NCBI GenBank assembly: GCA_012837385.1
Contig: DURH01000035.1
Span: 1 to 47,630, forward strand
Source of the DNA: Bacillota bacterium
Lineage (GTDB): Bacteria > Bacillota > Limnochordia > Darwinibacteriales > Darwinibacteriaceae
Direction of reading: 5' to 3'
Length of the DNA stretch: 47,630 nt
Position numbers and translations under genes: made by a program. The notes under the pieces were generated by a model, which ran no database searches, was not told where the DNA came from, and saw only the letters and a list, made by a program, of their open reading frames with translations. Of this stretch, positions 33,698 to 40,788 are shown piece by piece (positions within the stretch are counted from its first letter, which is position 1; each line of letters starts with the position of its first letter).

Positions 33698-34966
33698 TTA
33701 GTAGCTCTCTTGGGCTACAGACTCAATGTATTCAAGTACGCTCTCCAAATCCTCGCCGCCAACATACTGGAGCATGCCTTCCCAGAAAGCTCCGGAGCCA
33801 ACAGCGGCTGGCATGGAGTCGGAACCGTCAAAGCGGAACACATCGGCGCTGTTCAGCAGGGCAGCCATTTCACGGGTCAGATCATCTGGATAAACAGCAG
33901 GATTGATCTTGTTGTTGGTGCCCAATTTACCCAATCTGTTAGCCCAGATCTCCTGTGCTTCGGCGCTGGCCAGGAAGTTCATGAACTCAGCTGCCTCAGG
34001 AGTATCCCTAAACTGGGCAATCATGTCACCAGCACCCAGCATGGGGTTGCCGTACTCAGGCTTAATCATGGGGAATCCGAAGAACGCCACATCTTCACCG
34101 ATTACCACATCAGGGTTAGCATCAGTGATAAAGCTGGTGATAAAGCTAGCCTGCCTGTGCATCATAGCACGGGGCGGATCGGTGAACAGTTCGCTTACGG
34201 AATCACCGAAGTTGGTTGCCAGTACTGTGGTTGGACCGCCATAGACATAATCCTTGTTTCTGGCGATCTTGCCGAAAATCTCAAAGGCTTCCTGTACCCT
34301 AGCATCGGTCCAAGGAATCTCATGGTTTACCCATTGGTCATAGACATCTGGACCAGCTGTGCGCAGCATAATGTCTTCAATCCAGTCTGTTGCCGGCCAA
34401 CCGCTGGCTGCACCAGACTCCAACCCGATGGCCCAAGGAGTATCGCCATTGGCCACCATTTTGTCCATCAGGGCTTCCATTTCTGCCCAAGTGGTGGGAA
34501 CTTCATAGCCCTTAGCTGCGAATTCAGCTGGGCGGTACCACACTAGGCTCTTAATGTCAGCAGCAAAGGTAAGGGCATAGAGGCCGCCCTTGTAGGTTCC
34601 CAGCTCGATCCAGGCATCGTTAATATCTTCTTCCAGAAGCTTGGCGTCAAGGGACTTGTTCAGGTCAATCAAGGCACCCTGTTCCACATACTCCTTCATG
34701 GCTCCGGGCCCAGGAATGGCCGCAACATCAGGAGGATTACCTGCGGCAATACGGGTTTGGAGCAGAGTGGGAAGATCCCTGGTTCCTTCAAACTGAACTT
34801 TGATACCGGTTTTTTCCGTAAAGGCAGCCATCACTTCTTGGAAGGCTTCCAGTTCCTGGCCGCCCCACACACCCATCATAGTGACAACCCTGTCTTGGGC
34901 TAGCGCCCCGAAGGAAAGAGAGAACACCAGCAAGAAACTAAATACTACGAATAAACTCTTCTTCAC
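33698..34966 (-). CDS. Sugar ABC transporter substrate-binding protein (family 1)
   Basis: A 422-residue exported SBP_bac_1 protein. The signal peptide (LFVVFSFLLVFSLSFGALA) lacks a lipobox Cys, so the mature protein starting near QDRVV would be soluble outside the membrane. GNPPDVAAIPGPGAMKEYVE and LYALTFAADIKSLVWY resemble AglE-like alpha-glucoside receptors; the exact sugar is unknown. The start is GTG with GGAGG 8 nt upstream. It is the first gene of the sugar importer, behind a LacI-type operator. Confidence 0.93.
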   Translation of the reverse strand: MKKSLFVVFSFLLVFSLSFGALAQDRVVTMMGVWGGQELEAFQEVMAAFTEKTGIKVQFEGTRDLPTLLQTRIAAGNPPDVAAIPGPGAMKEYVEQGALIDLNKSLDAKLLEEDINDAWIELGTYKGGLYALTFAADIKSLVWYRPAEFAAKGYEVPTTWAEMEALMDKMVANGDTPWAIGLESGAASGWPATDWIEDIMLRTAGPDVYDQWVNHEIPWTDARVQEAFEIFGKIARNKDYVYGGPTTVLATNFGDSVSELFTDPPRAMMHRQASFITSFITDANPDVVIGEDVAFFGFPMIKPEYGNPMLGAGDMIAQFRDTPEAAEFMNFLASAEAQEIWANRLGKLGTNNKINPAVYPDDLTREMAALLNSADVFRFDGSDSMPAAVGSGAFWEGMLQYVGGEDLESVLEYIESVAQESY

Positions 34967-34990
34967 TTCTGAAACCTCCTTGGTAATTTC

Positions 34991-35006
34991 ATGTAACCGG
35001 TTGCAT
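34991..35006. promoter_or_regulatory. LacI/CcpA-type operator upstream of the sugar ABC operon
   Basis: ATGTAACCGGTTGCAT is an almost perfect palindrome with central CG and fits TGNAANCGNTTNCA, the shape shared by LacI-family operators and CcpA cre sites. It lies 25 nt upstream of the binding-protein start codon, a position suited to repression. No LacI-family regulator gene is in the window. Confidence 0.78.
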
Positions 35007-35048
35007 TTTGTGATACATTAACAACCTCACTGCCTATTATTTGATGAA

Positions 35049-35076
35049 CGGGGAACCAAATCCTCCTTTTTCCCCG
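35049..35076 (-). terminator. Possible terminator of the AEC transporter gene
   Basis: CGGGGAA / TTCCCCG stem with a 14-nt loop, 20 nt after the AEC stop. The T-tract is poor on the minus strand. Confidence 0.4.
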
Positions 35077-35096
35077 CGCTTTTTTCACAAAATCTG

Positions 35097-36002
35097 TCAG
35101 AACAGCAACAATCCCACGGGAACTAGCACAAAACTTAATAACGTGGGCAATACCACCCCAGCCGCGGCTAAATCCTCGTCCCCACCAAAGCTGGCAGCAA
35201 CCAGTGCTGTGGTGGCCAAGGGAGGCATGGCCAGCATGATAAAGAGAATGGTGCGCAGCTGCTCAGGCAGGTTCAACAGGGGCAGCAACACCACCCCCAC
35301 GGCTGGACTGAGTACGAAGCGGTGGATCAACACGCCCCACACTTCCCGCCTGAAGGGAATCCGCCTCTCCAGCAAATTGGCCACTAAGGAACCGATTATG
35401 AGCATGGCAGAACCCACGGTGATGTTACCCAGAATCTCCAGCCCCCCCACCATAAAGCCAGGCAGGTTGATGCCCAACCAGCCAAAGAGCAGGCCTGAAA
35501 CCAGCCCCACCATATTGGGGTTAAGCAGCCGCCTCAAGTTAAAGCGAGGACCAGAGCGGAAATGGGAAACGCCATAGCTCCAGTAGAAGAAGCCGGCGCC
35601 TAGTTCAAACAAAACAGCGTAAACCACATATTCTGCCCCAAAGAGGGCGGAAATAATGGGCACGGGCAGAAAGACATTGTTCCCATTGGTGCAGAGAATC
35701 TGGTAGGTACCAAAAACCCTGCCCTTAAGGTCCAGTTTCTTTCCGCTGTAATGGGCAGTTACTGCCAGAAACACCGAGGTACCTAGACCCAAGGCGGTAA
35801 AAATCCAGCCTCGCCGCAGAGTGTCAGCATCAACATTCTTGTACATAGACACAAAGAGCATGATGGGAAAAGTGACCTTCACCACCACACTGCTCAGCCG
35901 GCGGCAGAAATCCAAATCCAGGATTTTCAAGCGGTAAAACAGAGCTCCTGCTGCAATAAGAAAACCAAGCATTAGAAAGGGTTCTAGAATCTTAATGGCC
36001 AT
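35097..36002 (-). CDS. AEC family transporter
   Basis: A 301-residue membrane protein with about ten helices, typical of auxin-efflux-carrier/malate-permease-like proteins. LCTNGNNVFLPVPIISALFG carries the family's substrate-crossover region (usually N-x-G/N-x-x-P), and the end MLAMPPLATTALVAASFGGD is also typical. Members move organic acids or other anions; the substrate here is unknown. ATG 36002 has GGAGG only 3 nt upstream. It stands alone, transcribed away from the GH18 gene. Confidence 0.92.
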   Translation of the reverse strand: MAIKILEPFLMLGFLIAAGALFYRLKILDLDFCRRLSSVVVKVTFPIMLFVSMYKNVDADTLRRGWIFTALGLGTSVFLAVTAHYSGKKLDLKGRVFGTYQILCTNGNNVFLPVPIISALFGAEYVVYAVLFELGAGFFYWSYGVSHFRSGPRFNLRRLLNPNMVGLVSGLLFGWLGINLPGFMVGGLEILGNITVGSAMLIIGSLVANLLERRIPFRREVWGVLIHRFVLSPAVGVVLLPLLNLPEQLRTILFIMLAMPPLATTALVAASFGGDEDLAAAGVVLPTLLSFVLVPVGLLLF

Positions 36003-36176
36003 CTTCCTCCGCTTCTGTAGTTCCCTGTTTATTCCCGATAGACCGGCTCTACTCCTCCCCTTCTGGCACTAGATAACAATTTCCTGCTGCTTTTATTCAA
36101 TCTGAAACAAACATAGGAGGAAGCCCCTGGGCTGTGGAGAAGTATTCGGCCACAGAATTAAAAGGAGGCAGCCGAG

Positions 36177-37280
36177 ATGCTCATCGTATCCTATCTCCGC
36201 ACTTGGCCCCTGGGCAGCACCGAGGAGGAGATGGCCCAGGGAAAACGCTGGACTGCTCAGCAGATCCAGGGCGATCTGCTTTCCACCATTAATATCGCCT
36301 TCGGGCTTTTGGATGGCAATCGCATCTATCTCAAAGAGCTGGAAGATCAGCCCGGGCGCCCTGGGTTCAGCAGCCTGTTCACTGAACTGGCGGCGGTGAA
36401 GGCCAAGTACCCCCATCTCAAGGTCAATCTTTCCGTGGGGGGATGGGGCGCGGAAGGCTTTTCTGATCTAGCCTCCACTGCGGAAAACCGAGCTGAATTT
36501 GTGAGGGACGCTGCCGAATGGATGGAAAGACATGGCCTAGACGGCATCGATATCGACTGGGAGTATCCAGTGGGCCCTGAGGGCGGGCAAGAGATCAAAT
36601 CCAGGCCTGAAGATGCAGAGAACTATCTGTACCTGCTCACTGACCTCAGGAAATCCTTGGATGCCTTAAGCGCTGAGCTGGGCAGGCCCCTCACCGTCAC
36701 CACGGCCGTACCCGCCACCACCTGGTTTCCCCAGGTGATCGATGTGGGTAAGGTGCAGGAGCAGGTGGATTACCTCAAGCTGATGGCCTATGACCTATAC
36801 GGAGGCTGGAGTGCCACTACTGGGCATGCTGCCAATCTGTACAACAATCCCCAGGATCCCAACGGAGGCGGCTGGAGTGTGGATCAAACCGTTAAGTTGT
36901 ATCTGAGTGCAGGGGTTAGGCCGGAGAAGCTGCTTCTGGGAGTGCCCTTTTATGCCAGGGCTTGGCGTGGGGTGAGCCCCGTAAACAACGGTCTCTTTCA
37001 GTCCTTTGCCAGCGAAGCCTATTACCACGGGCTGAGCTATACTGATCTAAAGAAAGATTTCCTGAGCAATCCAAGCTACACCCGCTATTGGGACGACACA
37101 GCTAAAGCCGCCTACCTGTACAACGGCGATGAGTTCATCTCCTACGAGGATCCCGAATCACTAGCTCACAAGGCGTCTTATGTAAAGAAGAAGGGCTTGG
37201 CTGGTATTATGATCTGGGAATACGGCCATGACCTCAGCGGGGAACTCCTGGAGGCTCTTTATCAAGCCATGGGGAAATAA
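36177..37280 (+). CDS. GH18 family glycoside hydrolase (chitinase-like), no signal peptide
   Basis: A 367-residue GH18 enzyme. KVNLSVGGW is the substrate-binding SxGG motif, and LDGIDIDWEY carries DxxDxDxE with Asp122, Asp125, Asp127 and the catalytic acid Glu129. LKLMAYDLYGGW and the final GIMIWEYGHD match the barrel's late strands. There is no signal peptide, LysM or chitin-binding module, so it looks intracellular and may act on imported chito-oligosaccharides or peptidoglycan fragments. ATG with AAAGGAGG 8 nt upstream. It could be a chitinase or an endo-N-acetylglucosaminidase. Confidence 0.93.
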   Translation: MLIVSYLRTWPLGSTEEEMAQGKRWTAQQIQGDLLSTINIAFGLLDGNRIYLKELEDQPGRPGFSSLFTELAAVKAKYPHLKVNLSVGGWGAEGFSDLASTAENRAEFVRDAAEWMERHGLDGIDIDWEYPVGPEGGQEIKSRPEDAENYLYLLTDLRKSLDALSAELGRPLTVTTAVPATTWFPQVIDVGKVQEQVDYLKLMAYDLYGGWSATTGHAANLYNNPQDPNGGGWSVDQTVKLYLSAGVRPEKLLLGVPFYARAWRGVSPVNNGLFQSFASEAYYHGLSYTDLKKDFLSNPSYTRYWDDTAKAAYLYNGDEFISYEDPESLAHKASYVKKKGLAGIMIWEYGHDLSGELLEALYQAMGK

Positions 37281-37362
37281 TGTAAAGGTAGGGATTGGCA
37301 GGTATTTGGCTTCAGGCACCGAATAATTGTAGCACTATCCCTTTCTGCAAAGGAGCGATTCT

Positions 37363-37932
37363 ATGTCTAAGTACGAGCGCCTGATCATCTATCCTCTGCT
37401 GTTTATCGCACTGTTCTATGCAGTCACAGGTGTGAGTGTGGTTAAGGCCACGCAGCAGATGTTTGATCGCATTGTGGCTCGCGAAATTGTAGTGGTGAAC
37501 AATGAGGGCCAGGAAGTGGCTGTGCTGAAATACGATGAGCAGAAGGACAATACCAGTTTCGAACTCTTCAACAATGAAGGTCATAGGGTGGTTTCGCTCC
37601 TATCCTACGAAGATGGAGGAGCAGTGGGCATCTTCAATAAAGAAGGCCATCTCACCGCAGCCATCCAGAACGAAGCTAACGCCGGCGCCATCCTAGTCTA
37701 TAACGGAACACGGGATATGACCAAGCTGGTAGCCCTGCGCTCTGGACTCTATGGAGGGGTACTGGAAATCAACAACGCCGAAGGGCTGCCCACTGGAATC
37801 ATGGGCAACAACGCCTCCAGCAACGGTTATCTAGGTTTGTTCAAGGGTGAGCTCTTAGGATTCTTGAGCCCCCAAATCATGCTCAATGTCTCAGCAGAAG
37901 GCCCCACCATCGAGACGGCTAAAACAAAATAA
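37363..37932 (+). CDS. Membrane-anchored beta-repeat protein, unknown function
   Basis: A 189-residue protein with one N-terminal helix (about 8-28, IIYPLLFIALFYAVTGVSVV) and then a string of short repeats of the form (N)NEGxxVxxL (NNEGQEVAVL, NNEGHRVVSL, NKEGHLTAAI, NNAEGLPTGI). This suggests a beta-solenoid or beta-propeller-like fold outside the membrane. No catalytic motif was seen. ATG with AAAGGAG 7 nt upstream; it lies 82 bp after the GH18 gene and ends at a bidirectional terminator. Not recognised beyond the repeat. Confidence 0.85.
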   Translation: MSKYERLIIYPLLFIALFYAVTGVSVVKATQQMFDRIVAREIVVVNNEGQEVAVLKYDEQKDNTSFELFNNEGHRVVSLLSYEDGGAVGIFNKEGHLTAAIQNEANAGAILVYNGTRDMTKLVALRSGLYGGVLEINNAEGLPTGIMGNNASSNGYLGLFKGELLGFLSPQIMLNVSAEGPTIETAKTK

Positions 37933-37961
37933 GGCTGAGGTAGAAACCGCAAAGATAAAAA

Positions 37962-37988
37962 AGAAAGGTGCCCCAAGGCACCTTTTCT
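37962..37988. terminator. Bidirectional terminator between repeat protein and feoC
   Basis: AGAAAGGTGCC / GGCACCTTTTCT, loop CCAA, with an A-run to the left and T-rich sequence to the right. Serves both convergent genes. Confidence 0.9.
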
Positions 37989-37990
37989 GT

Positions 37991-38254
37991 TTAATGTCTG
38001 TCAATATACTTCTGGCCAGCAGTGGTAATGGTTAGAGTCCTAATTGGGTCTTGGCCGCACAGGGACGCATAAGGACATTTACCGCACTTAACAGCACAGC
38101 TTGACGAACCGCTGCCCTCAGCCAAATACCCCAGGCGGACCAGCTGAGCCAGGCCATCTTCAATCAGGCCCTCTGGCCTGCCCAGCTTAGCCGCGAGCAG
38201 AGTCTTCGAAATGTATTCAGAGGCGCTGATTTCCAAAAGCAGCTCCTTTAACAT
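37991..38254 (-). CDS. feoC: FeoC-type Fe-S winged-helix protein
   Basis: An 87-residue winged-helix protein with four cysteines (Cys53, Cys57, Cys60, Cys66; CAVKCGKCPYASLC), the pattern of FeoC proteins. FeoC is thought to bind an Fe-S cluster and tune FeoB stability or transcription. ATG follows AAGGGAGG by 7 nt. Third gene of feoABC, 19 nt after feoB. Family and context agree. Confidence 0.9.
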   Translation of the reverse strand: MLKELLLEISASEYISKTLLAAKLGRPEGLIEDGLAQLVRLGYLAEGSGSSSCAVKCGKCPYASLCGQDPIRTLTITTAGQKYIDRH

Positions 38255-38273
38255 ACTACCGCCTCCCTTGGGT

Positions 38274-40289
38274 TTAACCCAATCCTAGGATCCTCCCCAC
38301 TTGGAACACCAACACTGCCCCAACCCAGCCAATGGCAAAGGAATAGAACGCCGAGAAAACAGCCCATTTCGCGGAGCCGGTTTCTTTTCTGATAGTGGCC
38401 AGGGTGGCCACACAAGGCGTGTAAAGCAGAGTCATCACCAAGAAGGAAAGCGCAGTCAGGGGAGTAAAGGCGCCCTGCAGGGCAGAGACTAACTCTATCC
38501 CTTCTTCCACCCCTGCATAAACCATCCCTAAAGTTGCCACCACAGCCTCCTTAGCGGCAATCCCTGAGAAGAGGCCCACCGCTGCCTGCCAGTTGCCGAA
38601 GCCCGCTGGGGCAAAGATGGGAGCGATCAAGGACCCGATCCTGCCTAAAATGCTTTCTGGACCATAAGGTTCAACTCCAGCAGGCAGAGCGGACAGCACC
38701 CAGAGCAAGCTTACTACCACAAAGATGACTGTACCGGCCCGGGCTAAGAAGCCAGAGACATTGTCCCACATATTTCTGAGCACATTGCGCAGGGTGGGTG
38801 TACGGTATGGGGGAAGCTCCAACAGAAAGTGGGAGACATCCCCTTTGAACAGAGTACTGCTCAGCACCTTCCCCATAAGCAGCGCCACAAGAATTCCCAG
38901 AACATAAAGGGAGAACATTACCAAGGCGCCCTGTTCCGGGAAAAAGGCCGCGATGAACGCCAAATAAATGGGGATTTTTGCTCCACAGGACATGAAGGGG
39001 TTAATTAGGATGGCAATCATACGATCCTTTTTGTTCTCTAAAGTACGGGCAGCCATCACCCCTGGAACATTACAGCCAAACCCCACAATCAGTGGGATAA
39101 AGGTTTTGCCCTGCAGCCCCACAGCCCGCATGGTGTTGTCCATCACATAGGCTGCCCGGGCCATGTAGCCGCTGTCTTCCAGAAGGCCCATGAGCATGTA
39201 CAAGATCACGATCAGAGGGATAAACTCCAGAACAACTCCCACACCGCCTATCAGCCCTTCCGCAGCATAGGAACGGAGCCAATCAGGTGCGCTCACCCTA
39301 AGCAGCAGCCCATCCAAAGCCTCACCGACAAACTCCACTCCCCCGGCTACCAATCCGCCCAGGAGATCTTGACCCAAGGCAAAGGTAAGCTGAAAAACGG
39401 CAAACATAATCAGGGCAAAAAGAGGCAGTCCCCAGTATCTATGGGTGAGCACCCTATCCAATCGGTCAGTAAGGGTAAGTACTCCCTCCGAAGGCCTGCG
39501 CACCGCGCTGCTGGTCACCGCATGCACAAATCTGTAGCGGCCATCCACAATCTCCAGCGGCAGGTCACTGCTGTGGGCAGCCACTTCCTCGTACACCCGC
39601 CGGAAGTTCTCCAGCTCCTGGCTTGACAGGCTTCCCTCAACCATCCTGAGGACATGTTCGTCGCCTTCCAAAAGCTTAACAGCCACCCACCTGGGCGGAT
39701 AGACCAAGCCCTCCACGTGGACCACTTTCTCCAGCTCTGCCACCTTGGCATCAATGGACTCCCCATAACTTAGATGGTATCTACTCCTTTTGGGAGCTAA
39801 GCCCATTAAGCTAACCGCGGCTTCTGCCAGTTCCTCCAAGCCCTTCCGCTTGGAAGCAACTGTTGGTACCACAGGAACACCCAAGCGCCGAGACAGGGCT
39901 CCAGTGTTTAGGGAAATCTTCCTGCTGTTGGCCTCGTCCACCATGTTCAAAGCCACTACAACCTTAGCCCCCATTTCCAGGAGCTGTGTTGTGAGGTATA
40001 AATTGCGCTCAATGTTGGTGGCATCAACTACGTTGATTACCACATCAGGTTCGCCACTTAAAATGAAATCCCGAGCAACCATCTCGTCTTCCGAAAAGGC
40101 ACCCAGGCTGTATATACCAGGCAAGTCCACTATGGTAAGAACCTCATTACCGTGTCTGAACTGGCCTTCTTTGCGCTCCACAGTCACGCCTGGCCAATTA
40201 CCTACATGGTGATTGGCTCCTGTGAGGGCATTAAATAAAGTGGTTTTCCCGCAGTTGGGGTTCCCCACCAAGGCAATGATTTTGGACAT
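38274..40289 (-). CDS. feoB: Ferrous iron transporter FeoB
   Basis: A 671-residue Fe2+ transporter. The N-terminal G domain has G1 GNPNCGKT (9-16), G3 DLPG and G4 NMVD, then a GDI-like spacer. The C-terminal half has about eight helices with two gate repeats (GLLEDSGYMARAAYVMD and a later one) and the conserved FGCNVPG and SCGAKIP motifs. Full family length. ATG with GGGAGTGA upstream, 26 nt after feoA. It imports iron under low-oxygen, iron-poor conditions. Confidence 0.98.
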   Translation of the reverse strand: MSKIIALVGNPNCGKTTLFNALTGANHHVGNWPGVTVERKEGQFRHGNEVLTIVDLPGIYSLGAFSEDEMVARDFILSGEPDVVINVVDATNIERNLYLTTQLLEMGAKVVVALNMVDEANSRKISLNTGALSRRLGVPVVPTVASKRKGLEELAEAAVSLMGLAPKRSRYHLSYGESIDAKVAELEKVVHVEGLVYPPRWVAVKLLEGDEHVLRMVEGSLSSQELENFRRVYEEVAAHSSDLPLEIVDGRYRFVHAVTSSAVRRPSEGVLTLTDRLDRVLTHRYWGLPLFALIMFAVFQLTFALGQDLLGGLVAGGVEFVGEALDGLLLRVSAPDWLRSYAAEGLIGGVGVVLEFIPLIVILYMLMGLLEDSGYMARAAYVMDNTMRAVGLQGKTFIPLIVGFGCNVPGVMAARTLENKKDRMIAILINPFMSCGAKIPIYLAFIAAFFPEQGALVMFSLYVLGILVALLMGKVLSSTLFKGDVSHFLLELPPYRTPTLRNVLRNMWDNVSGFLARAGTVIFVVVSLLWVLSALPAGVEPYGPESILGRIGSLIAPIFAPAGFGNWQAAVGLFSGIAAKEAVVATLGMVYAGVEEGIELVSALQGAFTPLTALSFLVMTLLYTPCVATLATIRKETGSAKWAVFSAFYSFAIGWVGAVLVFQVGRILGLG

Positions 40290-40315
40290 CGATTACTTCA
40301 CTCCCACAGCGCGAT

Positions 40316-40546
40316 CTACTGCTCGGTATTGATCAGCATCTTTTCTGCTAAACCGCGTCCCAGCGCCACCTTATGGCCCCTCAGCCCAACGATGACAGGA
40401 CCCCGATCATTTTTCACTACTACAACATCCGCGCCTGTGTTAAAGCCCATTTCATAGAGTCTCCTCGTGGCCGAATGCCCTGCGGCGATCCTAGCTACCC
40501 TTCCATGCATACCCGTTTCTAAACTGGTTAACGGCAGACAGGCCAT
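40316..40546 (-). CDS. feoA: Ferrous iron transport protein A
   Basis: A 76-residue SH3-like protein: LPLTSLETGMHGRVARI, RRLYEMGF and HKVALGRGLAEKMLI are typical of FeoA. The ATG at 40546 follows GGGAGGAG; an in-frame upstream start (40573) would place the protein's beginning on the SD and near the Fur box. First gene of feoABC, required for FeoB function in other bacteria. Confidence 0.95.
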   Translation of the reverse strand: MACLPLTSLETGMHGRVARIAAGHSATRRLYEMGFNTGADVVVVKNDRGPVIVGLRGHKVALGRGLAEKMLINTEQ

Positions 40547-40573
40547 GTGTTCTCCTCCCTCACAAGCCGACAT

Positions 40574-40588
40574 TGAAAATCATTCTCA
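40574..40588 (-). promoter_or_regulatory. Fur box of feoABC
   Basis: TGAGAATGATTTTCA matches the 7-1-7 Fur consensus TGATAATNATTATCA with two mismatches. It lies over the expected transcription start of the feo promoter. Iron-loaded Fur should repress. Confidence 0.85.
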
Positions 40589-40593
40589 CCCTA

Positions 40594-40622
40594 ATAATAT
40601 AGGTGGTTACTATGCCTGTCAA
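40594..40622 (-). promoter_or_regulatory. feoABC promoter
   Basis: Perfect -35 TTGACA (40617-40622), 17-bp spacer, -10 TATTAT (40594-40599, five of six). The Fur box begins six bases downstream of the -10. Confidence 0.85.
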
Positions 40623-40676
40623 TAGTGTTTTGCTGGAGTTTGTTCTTTTTTTCTCATAGTGTCTTAGGGCCCATGT

Positions 40677-40687
40677 ACGAAATTCGT
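40677..40687. promoter_or_regulatory. Inverted repeat upstream of the proline-type oxidation operon
   Basis: ACGAA-A-TTCGT in the 242-bp region between feoA and the oxidoreductase operon. Flanking CCCA and GGG extend the symmetry partly. It may be an operator for the plus-strand operon. No clear promoter hexamers were found nearby, so this is tentative. Confidence 0.3.
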
Positions 40688-40788
40688 GGGAGGGCTCGCG
40701 GATAAGGCAGGAATAGAGATGTGTTAACAGAATATGTACATTGTGAAAAGCCCTCTGAGGGTTCTTCACGTATTCTGGAGGTGCGCAC

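Noticed and set aside
33710-34546. 278-codon plus-strand frame
   Set aside because: Antisense to the family-1 sugar-binding protein; no sign of a real product.
34967-35096. Sigma-A promoter for the sugar operon
   Set aside because: TTGTTA and several AT-rich hexamers exist, but none gave an acceptable spacing, so no promoter is reported; only the operator is.
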